Part shown: positions 51,704 through 60,396 of the stretch, in pieces
Layout of the letters: each line of letters starts with the position of its first letter
How positions within the stretch are numbered: position 1 is the first letter of the stretch
Origin: Bacteroidota bacterium
Lineage (GTDB): Bacteria; Bacteroidota; Bacteroidia; Bacteroidales; Paludibacteraceae
Assembly (NCBI GenBank): GCA_023391625.1
Contig: JAEWAN010000006.1
Location: 558,001-622,000 of the forward strand
Direction of reading: 5' to 3'
DNA length: 64,000 bases
Notes under the pieces: generated by a model
What the model was told of the DNA's origin: nothing
What the model saw: the letters and a program-made list of their open reading frames with translations, nothing else
The model's database searches: none
Made by a program: the position numbers and the translations under genes

Positions 51704-52318
51704 ATGAAAAACTTTTTACTTGTCTTGAATGCTGTATTTGCAGTTTTGATTGTCATTTTATTTGTATTAGTATTTGGAATTAAAAATAAACAATGTGACG
51801 ATCAGCCGGTATTAAGAAATGATTCAACTCTTTCTTATTCTAAATTACCGATAGCATATATTAATATTGATTCATTGCTGTTGAATTATGATTTTTCAAA
51901 GAGTGCTAACGAATCATTGATAAAAAAGGAAGAAGATTCCCGTTTGAAATTTAATACGCAGGCAAGACGTTTACAGGAAGAGGTGGCTGAGTTTCAGCGT
52001 AAACTGGAAAACAATGCATTCTTAAGCCGTGAACGTGCGGAGAAAGAACAGACACGTTTAATGCAAAAACAGCAGGAACTTCAGGAACTTGATGGAAAAT
52101 TGACTCAGGAGCTTCTTGAAGAACAACAGAAGTTTAACGAACAGTTGCGTGACACGATAGATAATTTCCTGAAAGAATTTAATAAGAACGGTACTTATGA
52201 AATTATCTTTAGTAACAGTAGCCTGGGCATGAATGAGAACATTTTACAGGCTAATGCGAAGTATGATATTACGAAAGAAGTCGTAGAAATTCTGAATAAA
52301 CGTATAAGCAAGAAATAA
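51704..52318 (+). CDS. OmpH/Skp-family periplasmic protein
   Basis: A 204-residue protein with an N-terminal hydrophobic segment (about 4-26) that may be an uncleaved anchor or signal, followed by YINIDSLLLNYDF and a long charged coiled coil (about 65-150), then a C-terminal NGTYEIIFSNSSLGMNENI strand. This is the OmpH/Skp layout: prefoldin-like tentacles plus a small core used to hold outer-membrane proteins in the periplasm. Anchoring rather than secretion would be a variation on E. coli Skp. A strong terminator follows. Confidence 0.86.
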   Translation: MKNFLLVLNAVFAVLIVILFVLVFGIKNKQCDDQPVLRNDSTLSYSKLPIAYINIDSLLLNYDFSKSANESLIKKEEDSRLKFNTQARRLQEEVAEFQRKLENNAFLSRERAEKEQTRLMQKQQELQELDGKLTQELLEEQQKFNEQLRDTIDNFLKEFNKNGTYEIIFSNSSLGMNENILQANAKYDITKEVVEILNKRISKK

Positions 52319-52344
52319 GGATTAAAACAACTTTATAAATTAGG

Positions 52345-52381
52345 GCAGGCTTAGGTAGAAATATCTAAGCCTGCTTTTTTT
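52345..52381 (+). terminator. Rho-independent terminator after ompH
   Basis: Arms GCAGGCTTAG (52345-52354) and CTAAGCCTGC (52365-52374) form a perfect 10-bp stem followed by seven T residues. Confidence 0.92.
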
Positions 52382-52925
52382 GTGTGATGAAAGAATATTT
52401 ATAGTTTACTCTCTATCTATGAGGGAAAAAGGGAAGAATCGCTATTTTGCTTTTCATTTACAAAAATCGTTTATTCTTTGATTGATGTAATTTTATTTTG
52501 ATTATTGTGCTTAATACTGGTTAGCGGAGTATGAGGTAAAAAAGTGTGTACTGTGAGGAAACTTTGGCTTTGATTTGAAGTTTGGAAAATGGTGTAGTTT
52601 ATCTATTGTTCAGAGTGTAGCAGAATGGTGTGGTGTAGCATGTTGATTTGATATGTAGCGTGTAGGGATTAATGCTTTTTTATTATAAGGTGTGTCCTTT
52701 TTTATATAGTAAGACGGATTGCTGCTATTTTTTAGTAGGTTTATAATTATAATGTTACAATGTGTGGAGAAACCAGTTTTTTTTAAAGCTGTACCTACTC
52801 AATTTCTTGTGAAATTTTATAAGGGTTAAAAAACGTGTGTTGTTTTTGTATAGAAAGATAAAGTGGAGGCCATATCATGGATTTTGGAAAGTTTACATAA
52901 AGAAGGAAATGGGTTTAGAGAATAA
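52382..52925. other. Long non-coding interval between ompH and tonB terminators
   Basis: About 540 bp with no ORF of merit on either strand, bounded on both sides by terminators. I see no tRNA, riboswitch core, long repeat or clear promoter. It could hide a small RNA, but nothing in the sequence demonstrates one. Confidence 0.55.
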
Positions 52926-52956
52926 AAAAACCGTTTGAAAAAATCAAACGGTTTTT
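52926..52956 (-). terminator. Terminator of the tonB gene
   Basis: Arms AAAAACCGTTTGA (52926-52938) and TCAAACGGTTTTT (52944-52956) form a 13-bp perfect stem with an AAAAA loop; the A run on the left gives the U tract for the minus strand. Confidence 0.9.
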
Positions 52957-52974
52957 ACTTATATTGTAACTTTA

Positions 52975-53649
52975 TTAGTTCAATTTGAAGTTGATAGGTA
53001 GTGTGTACCTTACTCGAACAGCTCTTCCTCGTTGATTTCCAGGAATCCATTTCGGCATGTTCTGAATCACACGAATAGCTTCTTTATCCAGATTAGGGTC
53101 GATACTACGAACCACTACTACGTCTTTTATCTCACCGGTTTCTGATACTACGAACTGGCAAATAACCCGTCCTTGGATTCCGGCTTCTGCAGCTATTGGC
53201 GGATAGTTAATGTTGTCAGAAAGATATTTATTTAAGTTACCGTTAAATTTAGGCATATCTTCTGCCGGAAGGAAATCCACAATTTCAACTTCTTCTTCAA
53301 TTTCCATTTCAACCGGAATTTGTATTTCAACACCTTCGTCTTTGCTATCTTCAGAAACAATGTCAACAACTTCCACTTCCTCGTCATCTTCTACAACATT
53401 CAGAACTTCCACTACTTGTGGTGCTGGTGGTGGTGGAGGTGGCGGCGGAGGGGTTTCTGCTGTTTGAATAATATCATCAATTTCTTCTTCGATGAGGAAA
53501 TCTGTACTTTCTTCCTCATACACAGCAATTTCCCTGTCTGTCCATTCAAATGCTATGTATACGAATGATAAAGCAATAATAAAACCCATTAGAAGATAGA
53601 TGAACTTTTTATCTTCCAAAGAGGCTTTAGGCGATTTTTTTACATCCAT
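52975..53649 (-). CDS. tonB: Energy transducer TonB
   Basis: A 224-residue TonB protein that couples the ExbB/ExbD proton motor to outer-membrane receptors. The single inner-membrane helix is at about 15-35. It is followed by a strongly acidic segment, nine consecutive prolines (67-75) and a second acidic stretch (82-142) rich in Glu/Val/Asp. The C-terminal TonB domain (about 145-224) has INYPPIAAEAGIQGRVICQF and WIPGNQRGRAVRVRYTLPI. It is encoded far from the exb cluster, with its own promoter and terminator. Poly-proline translation would need elongation factor P. Confidence 0.92.
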   Translation of the reverse strand: MDVKKSPKASLEDKKFIYLLMGFIIALSFVYIAFEWTDREIAVYEEESTDFLIEEEIDDIIQTAETPPPPPPPPPAPQVVEVLNVVEDDEEVEVVDIVSEDSKDEGVEIQIPVEMEIEEEVEIVDFLPAEDMPKFNGNLNKYLSDNINYPPIAAEAGIQGRVICQFVVSETGEIKDVVVVRSIDPNLDKEAIRVIQNMPKWIPGNQRGRAVRVRYTLPINFKLN

Positions 53650-53682
53650 AATATATTACTAATTATTTTATTTTCAGTTGGG

Positions 53683-53690
53683 CAAATGTA
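53683..53690 (-). promoter_or_regulatory. -7 box for tonB
   Basis: CAAATGTA is TACATTTG on the minus strand, an exact TAnnTTTG box 34 bp before the ATG at 53649. Confidence 0.58.
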
Positions 53691-53838
53691 GTATATTTTT
53701 TTCAAAGTACATTGAGTCAAAACTAAAAAAATATTTTTTAGATCATCATAAATATCAATTTATACTTTTTACGATAAACAAACGTTTTATTAGGAGAAAA
53801 AATTGTATTCCTTGTTTTAAACATTGTAAAAATCAATG

Positions 53839-53846
53839 TATCTTTG
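53839..53846 (+). promoter_or_regulatory. -7 box for porQ
   Basis: TATCTTTG matches TAnnTTTG exactly, 58 bp before the porQ start. Confidence 0.6.
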
Positions 53847-53904
53847 ACATTTCTTAAAAAGATTCGGGTTTTTTTCATTCTCGGATTTAATTCTTCTCAA
53901 AAGA

Positions 53905-54957
53905 ATGGTGAAAAAATATAATATACTTTTTGTGCTTTTACTGTTTTCTGTGTGTGCTTTTCCACAGGCGGGTAAAGGCGTGTATAGTTTCCTTGATTTA
54001 CCGGTTTCCTCACGGATTTCTGCATTAGGGGGGACTAATGTATCATTGGCAGATGATGATATAAATTTTGTATTTAAAAATCCGGCTTTGCTTACACCTC
54101 AATCTGATAAAGTAATCGGGCTTAACTTTACAAATTATCTTACCGATATCAATTATGGGTCTGCCGTGTACGGTATGACGTTTGGTGATAAAAATTACAT
54201 GGCTTTCGGCATTCAGTATGCGAATTATGGCAATTTTGCCGGTTATGATGAAAGCGGGCAGTATGTGAATGATTTTACAGCGCAGGATTTGGGTTTCTAT
54301 GTGTCTTATGCACGCCCAATTGCGGATAAAATAACTGTAGGCGCTACATTGAAGCCTATTGTGTCTGTATATGAGGTTTATACCAGTGTCGGGTTGGGAC
54401 TAGACCTGGGAGCAAGTTATATCAATGAGGATATCCTTTTTTCAGCAGGGCTTGTGTTCCGTAACATTGGGACCCAGCTTAAAGGATATTATTCAGATGA
54501 AGAGGGGCAACATTACGAGCCTCTTCCTTTTGATGTCCAGCTGGGAGCTACCAAGCAGTTGCGGCATGCGCCGATCCGTTTTTCCTTAACCTTACATAAT
54601 CTTCATCGTTGGAATTTGGCTTATCAGTCTACTAATCAGACGGACGATAAGGATTTACTTGGGGAGGATTCACAGAAGGAAAATAAAGGAATCGGTTTTT
54701 TTGATATGGCTTTCCGACATGCTATAATAGGAGTGGAATTTCTGCCGATGAAAAACTTTTATGTAAGTGTGGCTTATAATCACAGGAGAGCCCGTGAATT
54801 GAGTATGAACGGCTTTAAGAGCCTTGCCGGATTTTCTTTCGGGGCAGGGATTAAGATATATAAATTTCAGGTGGGTTTTGGTATGACTCAGTTTCAGGCG
54901 GGATTGAATTCGTACCAATTTTCAATCATGACTTCCCTGAATGATTTCAGGTTGTAA
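53905..54957 (+). CDS. porQ: Type IX secretion system protein PorQ
   Basis: A 350-residue outer-membrane barrel protein of the T9SS attachment complex, which with PorU, PorV and PorZ processes cargo and links it to the surface. A signal peptide (1-20, ending AFPQ) precedes the PorQ/PorV-like FadL-type barrel with the opening SRISALGGTNVSLADDDINFVFKNPALL, DLGFYVSYARPIADKITVGATLKP in the middle and a FSFGAGIKIYKFQVGFGMTQF strand near the end. Together with a T9SS-tailed cargo at 33 kb it supports an active T9SS. It is 17 bp before cmk and shares its transcript. Confidence 0.9.
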   Translation: MVKKYNILFVLLLFSVCAFPQAGKGVYSFLDLPVSSRISALGGTNVSLADDDINFVFKNPALLTPQSDKVIGLNFTNYLTDINYGSAVYGMTFGDKNYMAFGIQYANYGNFAGYDESGQYVNDFTAQDLGFYVSYARPIADKITVGATLKPIVSVYEVYTSVGLGLDLGASYINEDILFSAGLVFRNIGTQLKGYYSDEEGQHYEPLPFDVQLGATKQLRHAPIRFSLTLHNLHRWNLAYQSTNQTDDKDLLGEDSQKENKGIGFFDMAFRHAIIGVEFLPMKNFYVSVAYNHRRARELSMNGFKSLAGFSFGAGIKIYKFQVGFGMTQFQAGLNSYQFSIMTSLNDFRL

Positions 54958-54974
54958 ATGTAAATAATAGGTAT

Positions 54975-55658
54975 ATGAAAAAAATTATTGTGGCGATTGA
55001 TGGTTTCTCTTCCAGCGGTAAGAGTACTATGGCAAAAGAATTGGCACGTAAGATTGGTTATGTGTATGTGGATACAGGAGCTATGTACCGTGCCGTTTCA
55101 TTGTATGCTATTAGACATGGTTTAATGACTGAAACCAGTATTGATGAAGCCGGCCTGGAAAGAATGCTGAAAGATATTGATATCCGTTTTCAGACTAATG
55201 CCGAGGGACGTACGGAAACGTATCTGAATGGAGAAAATGTGGAGGGACTTATCCGCTCATTAGAAGTAGCTAACGGTGCAAGCCGGGTGAGTACACTGGG
55301 TTTTGTAAGGCGTGAACTGGTGCGCCGTCAGCAGGAAATGGGACGTGAGAGAGGTATTGTTATGGATGGACGTGATATAGGGACAGTGGTCTTTCCGGAT
55401 GCAGAATTGAAGATATTTGTTACGGCCTCTCCGGAAGTCCGTGCGAAACGTCGTTTCCGGGAGCTTCAGGATAAAGGGGTGGATATTACTTTTGATGAAG
55501 TATTAGCTAATGTTAAGGAACGGGACGAGCGGGATGTGAACCGCACGGAAAGTCCTTTGCGGAAAGCCGATGATGCTGTTGTTATTGATAACAGTGAGTT
55601 AGATCGTTATCAACAGCAGGAAATACTGAAAAATTTATTTGCGGAGAGAACAGTTTGA
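54975..55658 (+). CDS. cmk: (d)CMP kinase
   Basis: A 227-residue nucleoside monophosphate kinase phosphorylating CMP and dCMP. The P-loop GFSSSGKST is at 10-18, followed by the substrate site YVDTGAMYRAVSL and VMDGRDIGTVVFPDAELKIF, with the LID Arg in RDERDVNRTESPLRKA. Length is standard. It follows porQ at 17 bp and precedes ispH at 23 bp, part of a plus-strand series. Confidence 0.96.
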   Translation: MKKIIVAIDGFSSSGKSTMAKELARKIGYVYVDTGAMYRAVSLYAIRHGLMTETSIDEAGLERMLKDIDIRFQTNAEGRTETYLNGENVEGLIRSLEVANGASRVSTLGFVRRELVRRQQEMGRERGIVMDGRDIGTVVFPDAELKIFVTASPEVRAKRRFRELQDKGVDITFDEVLANVKERDERDVNRTESPLRKADDAVVIDNSELDRYQQQEILKNLFAERTV

Positions 55659-55681
55659 TTACACAACTGTTATTATGAAAG

Positions 55682-56563
55682 ATGGCGGCAAATATTGAAA
55701 TAGATAAAAATTCCGGTTTTTGTTTCGGTGTGGTTAATGCCATAAAAAAGGCAGAGGAAGAATTGGCAAAAGGAGAAACTCTTTATTGCCTGGGGGATAT
55801 TGTTCACAACGGACAGGAAGTTAAACGCCTGGAAAAACTGGGTTTGATAACCATAAATCATGAGCAGTTTGAAAAGCTGCATGATGTAAAGGTATTGTTA
55901 CGTGCGCATGGTGAGCCTCCTCGTACTTACGAGATTGCAAAACAGAATAACATTACATTGATTGATGCTTCATGCCCTGTGGTGTTGAAGCTCCAGTCCA
56001 GAATAAAAGCTGCTTATCAGGAGTCATCCGGAGAAAATACTCAGTTGGTTATTTATGGTAAGAAAGGACATGCCGAGGTGAATGGGTTGGTCGGACAGAC
56101 GGAGGATAAGGCTATTGTTGTTGAAAATGAGAATGATCTGGATAAACTGGACTTTTCGAAGAACATTCGTTTATTCTCGCAGACTACCAAATCGTTGGAT
56201 GGTTTTAATGATCTGACAAAAGAAATCGCTAAAAGAATGAAAGAGGGAGCGATTTTTGAATATTCCGATACAATTTGCCGCCAAGTCGCGAATAGAATTC
56301 CGAATATTATTAAATTTGCACGGTCAAGCGACATTGTTATTTTTGTCAGTGGAAAGAAAAGTTCTAATGGAAAAGAATTGTATCAGTGCTGTAAAAAAGA
56401 GAATGAACAGACTTTCTTTGTGACCGGTCCTGACGATGTGTTGAATCTGGACATAGATCCTGGGAAAAAAATCGGAATATGCGGCGCTACTTCCACGCCG
56501 GCTTGGTTGATGGAAGAGGTGGCAGATAAGATACATGATAAATTATCAGATCTGCCGAAATAA
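55682..56563 (+). CDS. ispH: 4-hydroxy-3-methylbut-2-enyl diphosphate reductase (IspH/LytB)
   Basis: The last MEP-pathway enzyme, giving IPP and DMAPP from HMBPP with a [4Fe-4S] cluster. The three cluster cysteines are C14 (GFCFGV), C96 (DASCPVV) and C197 (DTICRQV). Further family motifs are LRAHGEPP, IYGKKGHAEVNG and the terminal ICGATSTPAWLMEEV. The protein has 293 residues, near the usual 310. It is in the same orientation and 23 bp from cmk. Confidence 0.97.
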   Translation: MAANIEIDKNSGFCFGVVNAIKKAEEELAKGETLYCLGDIVHNGQEVKRLEKLGLITINHEQFEKLHDVKVLLRAHGEPPRTYEIAKQNNITLIDASCPVVLKLQSRIKAAYQESSGENTQLVIYGKKGHAEVNGLVGQTEDKAIVVENENDLDKLDFSKNIRLFSQTTKSLDGFNDLTKEIAKRMKEGAIFEYSDTICRQVANRIPNIIKFARSSDIVIFVSGKKSSNGKELYQCCKKENEQTFFVTGPDDVLNLDIDPGKKIGICGATSTPAWLMEEVADKIHDKLSDLPK

Positions 56564-56625
56564 AAGTTTGAAGATAATAGGTTTTTGTTTTGAAATATCT
56601 TGGTCTTATAAATTATTAAAAAAAG

Positions 56626-57615
56626 ATGTGTATGCAATACAAGATTAAATGCATCGGCTTGCTGACTTCCGGGGGTGATGCACCTGGTATGAATGCTGCT
56701 ATCCGTGCGGTGACACGTACGGCAATCTTTAATGGTATTAGGGTAAAAGCTATTTATCGTGGATATAAAGGGTTAATCTCTGATGAGATAGTTGAATTCC
56801 GGACGCAGGATGTGAGTAACATTATTCAGCAGGGAGGTACTATCCTGAAAACGGCCAGAAGCCAGGAATTCCGTACAGAGGAAGGACGTCGGAAAGCGTA
56901 TGAGAATATCCAGAAACATGAAATTGATGCTTTAGTTGTTATTGGCGGGGATGGTACTTTTACCGGAGCACGCATCTTTGCACAGGAATATAACATCCCT
57001 GTTATCGGTTTGCCGGGAACCATTGATAATGACTTGTGGGGAACAGATTCTACTATCGGTTATGATACGGCGTTAAATACAATTATTGAGGCTGTTGATA
57101 AAATACGTGATACCGCATCTTCCCATGAACGTTTGTTCTTTATAGAGGTGATGGGGCGTGATGCCGGTTTCCTTGCTCTTAACAGTGCTTTGGCATCAGG
57201 TGCGGAAGCTGCTATAATACCAGAAAGGGAAACGAAGGTGGATCAACTGGATGAACTTGTCGGACACGGTTTCCGTAAATCCAAAAACAGTAGTATTGTG
57301 ATTGTTGCGGAAAGTGAAGTGACCGGTGGAGCTAACGGTTTGGCGGAACGTATGCGTCAGGAGCATCCTGAATACGATGTTAGGGTAACTATTTTGGGGC
57401 ATATTCAGCGTGGAGGTTCTCCTACTGCATATGACCGTATTATTGCCAGTCGTATGGGAGTTGCGGCAATTGATGCCCTTTTGGATGAACAACGTAACAT
57501 CATGATTGGTATTGTAAATGATGAAATAGTACACGTACCTTTCACTAAGGCTATAAAAGACGACAAGGAAGTGAATGAAGATTTGGTGGGTGTACTGCAT
57601 ATCTTATCTATTTAA
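56626..57615 (+). CDS. pfkA: ATP-dependent 6-phosphofructokinase
   Basis: A 329-residue glycolytic enzyme. Substrate and ATP motifs are GLLTSGGDAPGMNAAIR (about 11-27), GGDGTFTGA, PGTIDNDLWGTDSTIGYDTA with the catalytic Asp, EVMGRDAGFLAL and GHIQRGGSPTAYDR. The GGDGT motif (Gly rather than Asp after GGDG) indicates ATP rather than pyrophosphate use. Start at 56626 (MCMQ) or at the next ATG (56632) cannot be separated. A near -7 box (TATCTTGG, 56596-56603) lies upstream, and a weak hairpin follows. Confidence 0.96.
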   Translation: MCMQYKIKCIGLLTSGGDAPGMNAAIRAVTRTAIFNGIRVKAIYRGYKGLISDEIVEFRTQDVSNIIQQGGTILKTARSQEFRTEEGRRKAYENIQKHEIDALVVIGGDGTFTGARIFAQEYNIPVIGLPGTIDNDLWGTDSTIGYDTALNTIIEAVDKIRDTASSHERLFFIEVMGRDAGFLALNSALASGAEAAIIPERETKVDQLDELVGHGFRKSKNSSIVIVAESEVTGGANGLAERMRQEHPEYDVRVTILGHIQRGGSPTAYDRIIASRMGVAAIDALLDEQRNIMIGIVNDEIVHVPFTKAIKDDKEVNEDLVGVLHILSI

Positions 57616-57640
57616 TTTGTTAATATATTGATACTTATTA

Positions 57641-57673
57641 TGTGCGGATGTTGTTCGTTGAACAGTCCGCACA
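57641..57673 (+). terminator. Weak hairpin after pfkA
   Basis: Arms TGTGCGGA (57641-57648) and TCCGCACA (57666-57673) enclose a 17-nt loop and are followed by TTTTGTAT. It could terminate pfkA transcripts. Confidence 0.5.
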
Positions 57674-57764
57674 TTTTGTATATAACGACGTCATTAAATA
57701 GATGTCAGGCGTTTATCTGATAAATTAAATTACAGGGTGTATTTTTTAATAAAGGATTTACTGA

Positions 57765-58232
57765 ATGAAAACACGGATACTTTTTGTTTGTCTTGGTAAT
57801 ATATGCCGTTCACCGATGGCAGAAGGAGTTTTTTCCTCTATTATAGAACGTGAGGGAAAGGAAGATGTTTATGAAATTGATTCCGCAGGTTTGATCGGGT
57901 ATCATCAGGGTGAGCTTCCTGACGGACGTATGAGAAGCCATGCGGCACGACGTGGCTATGAGCTTACGCACCGTTCCAGACCTGTGACAATAGAGGATTT
58001 TGACAGGTTTGATTATATTATCGGAATGGATGAGAAGAATATACGTGGCTTGAGACAACTTGCCGGTAATGCTGACCATATCGGTAAAATATACAGAATG
58101 ACAGATTTTTGTAAGCGTATGTCGGAAGAAGAAGTGCCAGACCCGTATTACGGAGGTGCTTCCGGTTTTGAGCATGTAATAGACTTGCTGGAAGATGCCT
58201 GTGAAGGGCTGTATGACTTTCTTCAAGATTAA
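57765..58232 (+). CDS. Low-molecular-weight protein tyrosine phosphatase
   Basis: A 155-residue phosphatase with the P-loop C9-LGNIC-R15-S (FVCLGNICRSPM) at the N-terminus and the general-acid Asp in DPYYGG near residue 126. Such enzymes dephosphorylate tyrosine kinases of exopolysaccharide systems or arsenate in other bacteria; the second role requires different features. No partner kinase is in this window. It stands alone, convergent with birA, with a near promoter-like TATTTTTT upstream. Confidence 0.92.
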   Translation: MKTRILFVCLGNICRSPMAEGVFSSIIEREGKEDVYEIDSAGLIGYHQGELPDGRMRSHAARRGYELTHRSRPVTIEDFDRFDYIIGMDEKNIRGLRQLAGNADHIGKIYRMTDFCKRMSEEEVPDPYYGGASGFEHVIDLLEDACEGLYDFLQD

Positions 58233-58233
58233 A

Positions 58234-58956
58234 TTAGGGTATGAACCGGACTTCTTTCATGTAGAAACAACGGGTTTTGCCTGTTGTGTCCTGCAAGTCC
58301 AGGCGTCCGTCCGCTTGTACCTCTATTATTCTGGCCTCAAACTTTTCACCTTCTGATTCGAACATATGACTGTTTTCTCCCCGGTAGAGCATTTGGCGGT
58401 AATTGAGTCTGATTTGTTCTTGATCCCAATGACAATATAAATCAAGGATATTGTGGCGTACGGAATGTATTATGTCTTCCATGTTTATTTTTACCCCGGT
58501 TATTTCATACAATGAAACCGGGTTCGGAAGCGTGTCCGGAAATTTTTCCTGATTGATATTAATCCCTATGCCAATAACGGCTTTGTCTAAAGTAGCGCCT
58601 TTTACGGTGTTTTCTATTAATATGCCGGCTATTTTTCTATCTTTCCAATATATATCGTTAGGCCATTTTATTGTAATATCGGCTGTATATTGATCCAAGG
58701 CTTTTTTTACAGCAATACCTATGAGTTGTGACAGAATGAAATGTTCTGCTAAATGAATATGTCTGGGGTATAATAAAAGACTGAAAAGCGCATTTTCTCC
58801 CCATTCGGAATGCCATGAATTGCCTGTTTGTCCTTTCCCCGAAGTTTGATAATCTGTATAAACAATGTATCCTTCCGGGAGTTTTTCCCGACATGAAAGT
58901 TCGTTCAGTGTATTATTGGTTGAATCTGTTTCTTTCAGATGCAGGCTGTTTGTCAT
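58234..58956 (-). CDS. birA: Biotin--[acetyl-CoA-carboxylase] ligase (BirA catalytic domain)
   Basis: A 240-residue enzyme that attaches biotin to carboxylase carrier proteins. Motifs are TDSTNNTLN near the start, YQTSGKGQTGNSWHS (biotinyl-AMP site with the GRGRxG-like loop) and KWPNDIYWKDRKIAGILIEN. It lacks the N-terminal helix-turn-helix of E. coli BirA, so it is a monofunctional ligase without repressor activity. The start codon overlaps the dacB stop by 4 bp, indicating coupling with that gene. Confidence 0.94.
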   Translation of the reverse strand: MTNSLHLKETDSTNNTLNELSCREKLPEGYIVYTDYQTSGKGQTGNSWHSEWGENALFSLLLYPRHIHLAEHFILSQLIGIAVKKALDQYTADITIKWPNDIYWKDRKIAGILIENTVKGATLDKAVIGIGININQEKFPDTLPNPVSLYEITGVKINMEDIIHSVRHNILDLYCHWDQEQIRLNYRQMLYRGENSHMFESEGEKFEARIIEVQADGRLDLQDTTGKTRCFYMKEVRFIP

Positions 58957-60365
58957 TGCATTGCGGATATGAGGAATTGTTCTATTTTTCGTATAATCTG
59001 ACGAGGGTTGTCTGTCGGATAATTATTTATCATAATGGAAAAAGCGTAGGTTTTCTCACCTTTGTCTACATAGCCGCTATAACATCTTACCCGGTTAATA
59101 CTTCCGCTTTTGGCATGTACTTTTCCTTCCAGAGGGGATTTGTTCCATAGCCAGGCTATGGTTCCGCTTTTGCCTCCGACAGGTAGTGATTCAAAGAAAA
59201 GGGTATTATTGCTGTCTTTTTTCATATACGTCAGCAGTTCTACCATAAAACGTGCAGAAACCGCATTTGACGGAGATAATCCGGAACCGTCATACATAAA
59301 CAGCTGTTCCACAGGTAATCCTTTTTCTGTCCAGAATTCGCGAATAACATTTACTGCTCCATTGTTTGTGCCCGTCGCATTTTTTTGTAAAGCCAGATAT
59401 TTAAATACATGTTCGGCATAATGATTGTTGCTCGTAAAATTGATTTCTTTGATAATCCGGCTTAGGGAAGGGGAATAATGGGTATAAATGGTTTTACGTT
59501 CAGCTTTATTCCCTCTTTCTTCATAAGGAGGAAAACTTACCGGAATATTGCTATCTATTAAAGCATCGTGAAGGTGTTGAGCCAGAAGAAGTCCAGGGTT
59601 AGGCAGTTCTGCTTTGGCTATAAATACATCCTTGTTGGCTGGCACTTCTCCACAAATGGTACGTGTATATGATTTGGGAGCGCCGTGGAAGTAGGCGCTG
59701 TCTTTTCCTATGTTTGTGCAAAGCAGATGATTCTCCAGAACCAGTCCGGGCACTTCCGGATTCATCCTGATGATTTCCGGACAGGTACCGACAGGCCCGG
59801 ATTTAAAATGTACTCTTATTGTATTGTCCAAATATGAAACGCCATAGATTCCCGGAGCATAATAATTGCCCATATCTTCCCATAGCCAACGGTTGTTATA
59901 GCCGTCAGGCTCAAAAATACTTTCATCAACAACAATACTCCCGTTGATTTTTTGTATACCGGCTCTTTTTATACCATATACCCAGAACTTGAAAAAATCC
60001 CGGCTTCCCAGCATATTGGAACCCAGTGTCGGATCGCCTCCTCCTACTATGTATAAGTTGCCGTTTAAAGTACCGTCTTCCGTTATTTCATCCTGAATTT
60101 GTAGCTTTGTTTCAAAACGAAAGTCTCCTCCTAATAATTCAATAGCTGTAGCCGTGGTCACCACCTTCATTGTTGAGGCCGGTATCTGGCTATGATCGGC
60201 ACGATATTCATAAAGGGGAGTGTCGGAGTCAATATCTTTGATTAACAAGCTTATGTTTGAGTTTTTCAATAACGGGTCATTGATAAAGTCGTCCAGGAGG
60301 TCATTGGCATGTGATATGGAAATACTTAACAATGATAGTATGTATATGCAGATTAATTTTTTCAT
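58953..60365 (-). CDS. dacB: D-alanyl-D-alanine carboxypeptidase/endopeptidase (PBP4, DacB)
   Basis: A 470-residue class C penicillin-binding protein that trims pentapeptides or cleaves cross-links. A signal peptide (1-20, ending SHA) precedes the catalytic domain with S64-T-M-K67 (IPASTMK), the SNN motif (TSNNHYAEH) and KSG in GGKSGTIAW. The middle insertion typical of PBP4 is present. birA follows with a 4-bp overlap and pdxB precedes by 31 bp, so the three form one operon. Relation to cell-wall recycling is inferred from the family. Confidence 0.94.
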   Translation of the reverse strand: MKKLICIYILSLLSISISHANDLLDDFINDPLLKNSNISLLIKDIDSDTPLYEYRADHSQIPASTMKVVTTATAIELLGGDFRFETKLQIQDEITEDGTLNGNLYIVGGGDPTLGSNMLGSRDFFKFWVYGIKRAGIQKINGSIVVDESIFEPDGYNNRWLWEDMGNYYAPGIYGVSYLDNTIRVHFKSGPVGTCPEIIRMNPEVPGLVLENHLLCTNIGKDSAYFHGAPKSYTRTICGEVPANKDVFIAKAELPNPGLLLAQHLHDALIDSNIPVSFPPYEERGNKAERKTIYTHYSPSLSRIIKEINFTSNNHYAEHVFKYLALQKNATGTNNGAVNVIREFWTEKGLPVEQLFMYDGSGLSPSNAVSARFMVELLTYMKKDSNNTLFFESLPVGGKSGTIAWLWNKSPLEGKVHAKSGSINRVRCYSGYVDKGEKTYAFSIMINNYPTDNPRQIIRKIEQFLISAMQ

Positions 60366-60396
60366 ATAAGATAACTTTGTGTAAGAATCCGTCTTT

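Noticed and set aside
53426..53453. GGT/GGC-rich tandem repeat on the plus strand
   Set aside because: It is the complement of the proline codons in the tonB linker rather than a separate repeat element.
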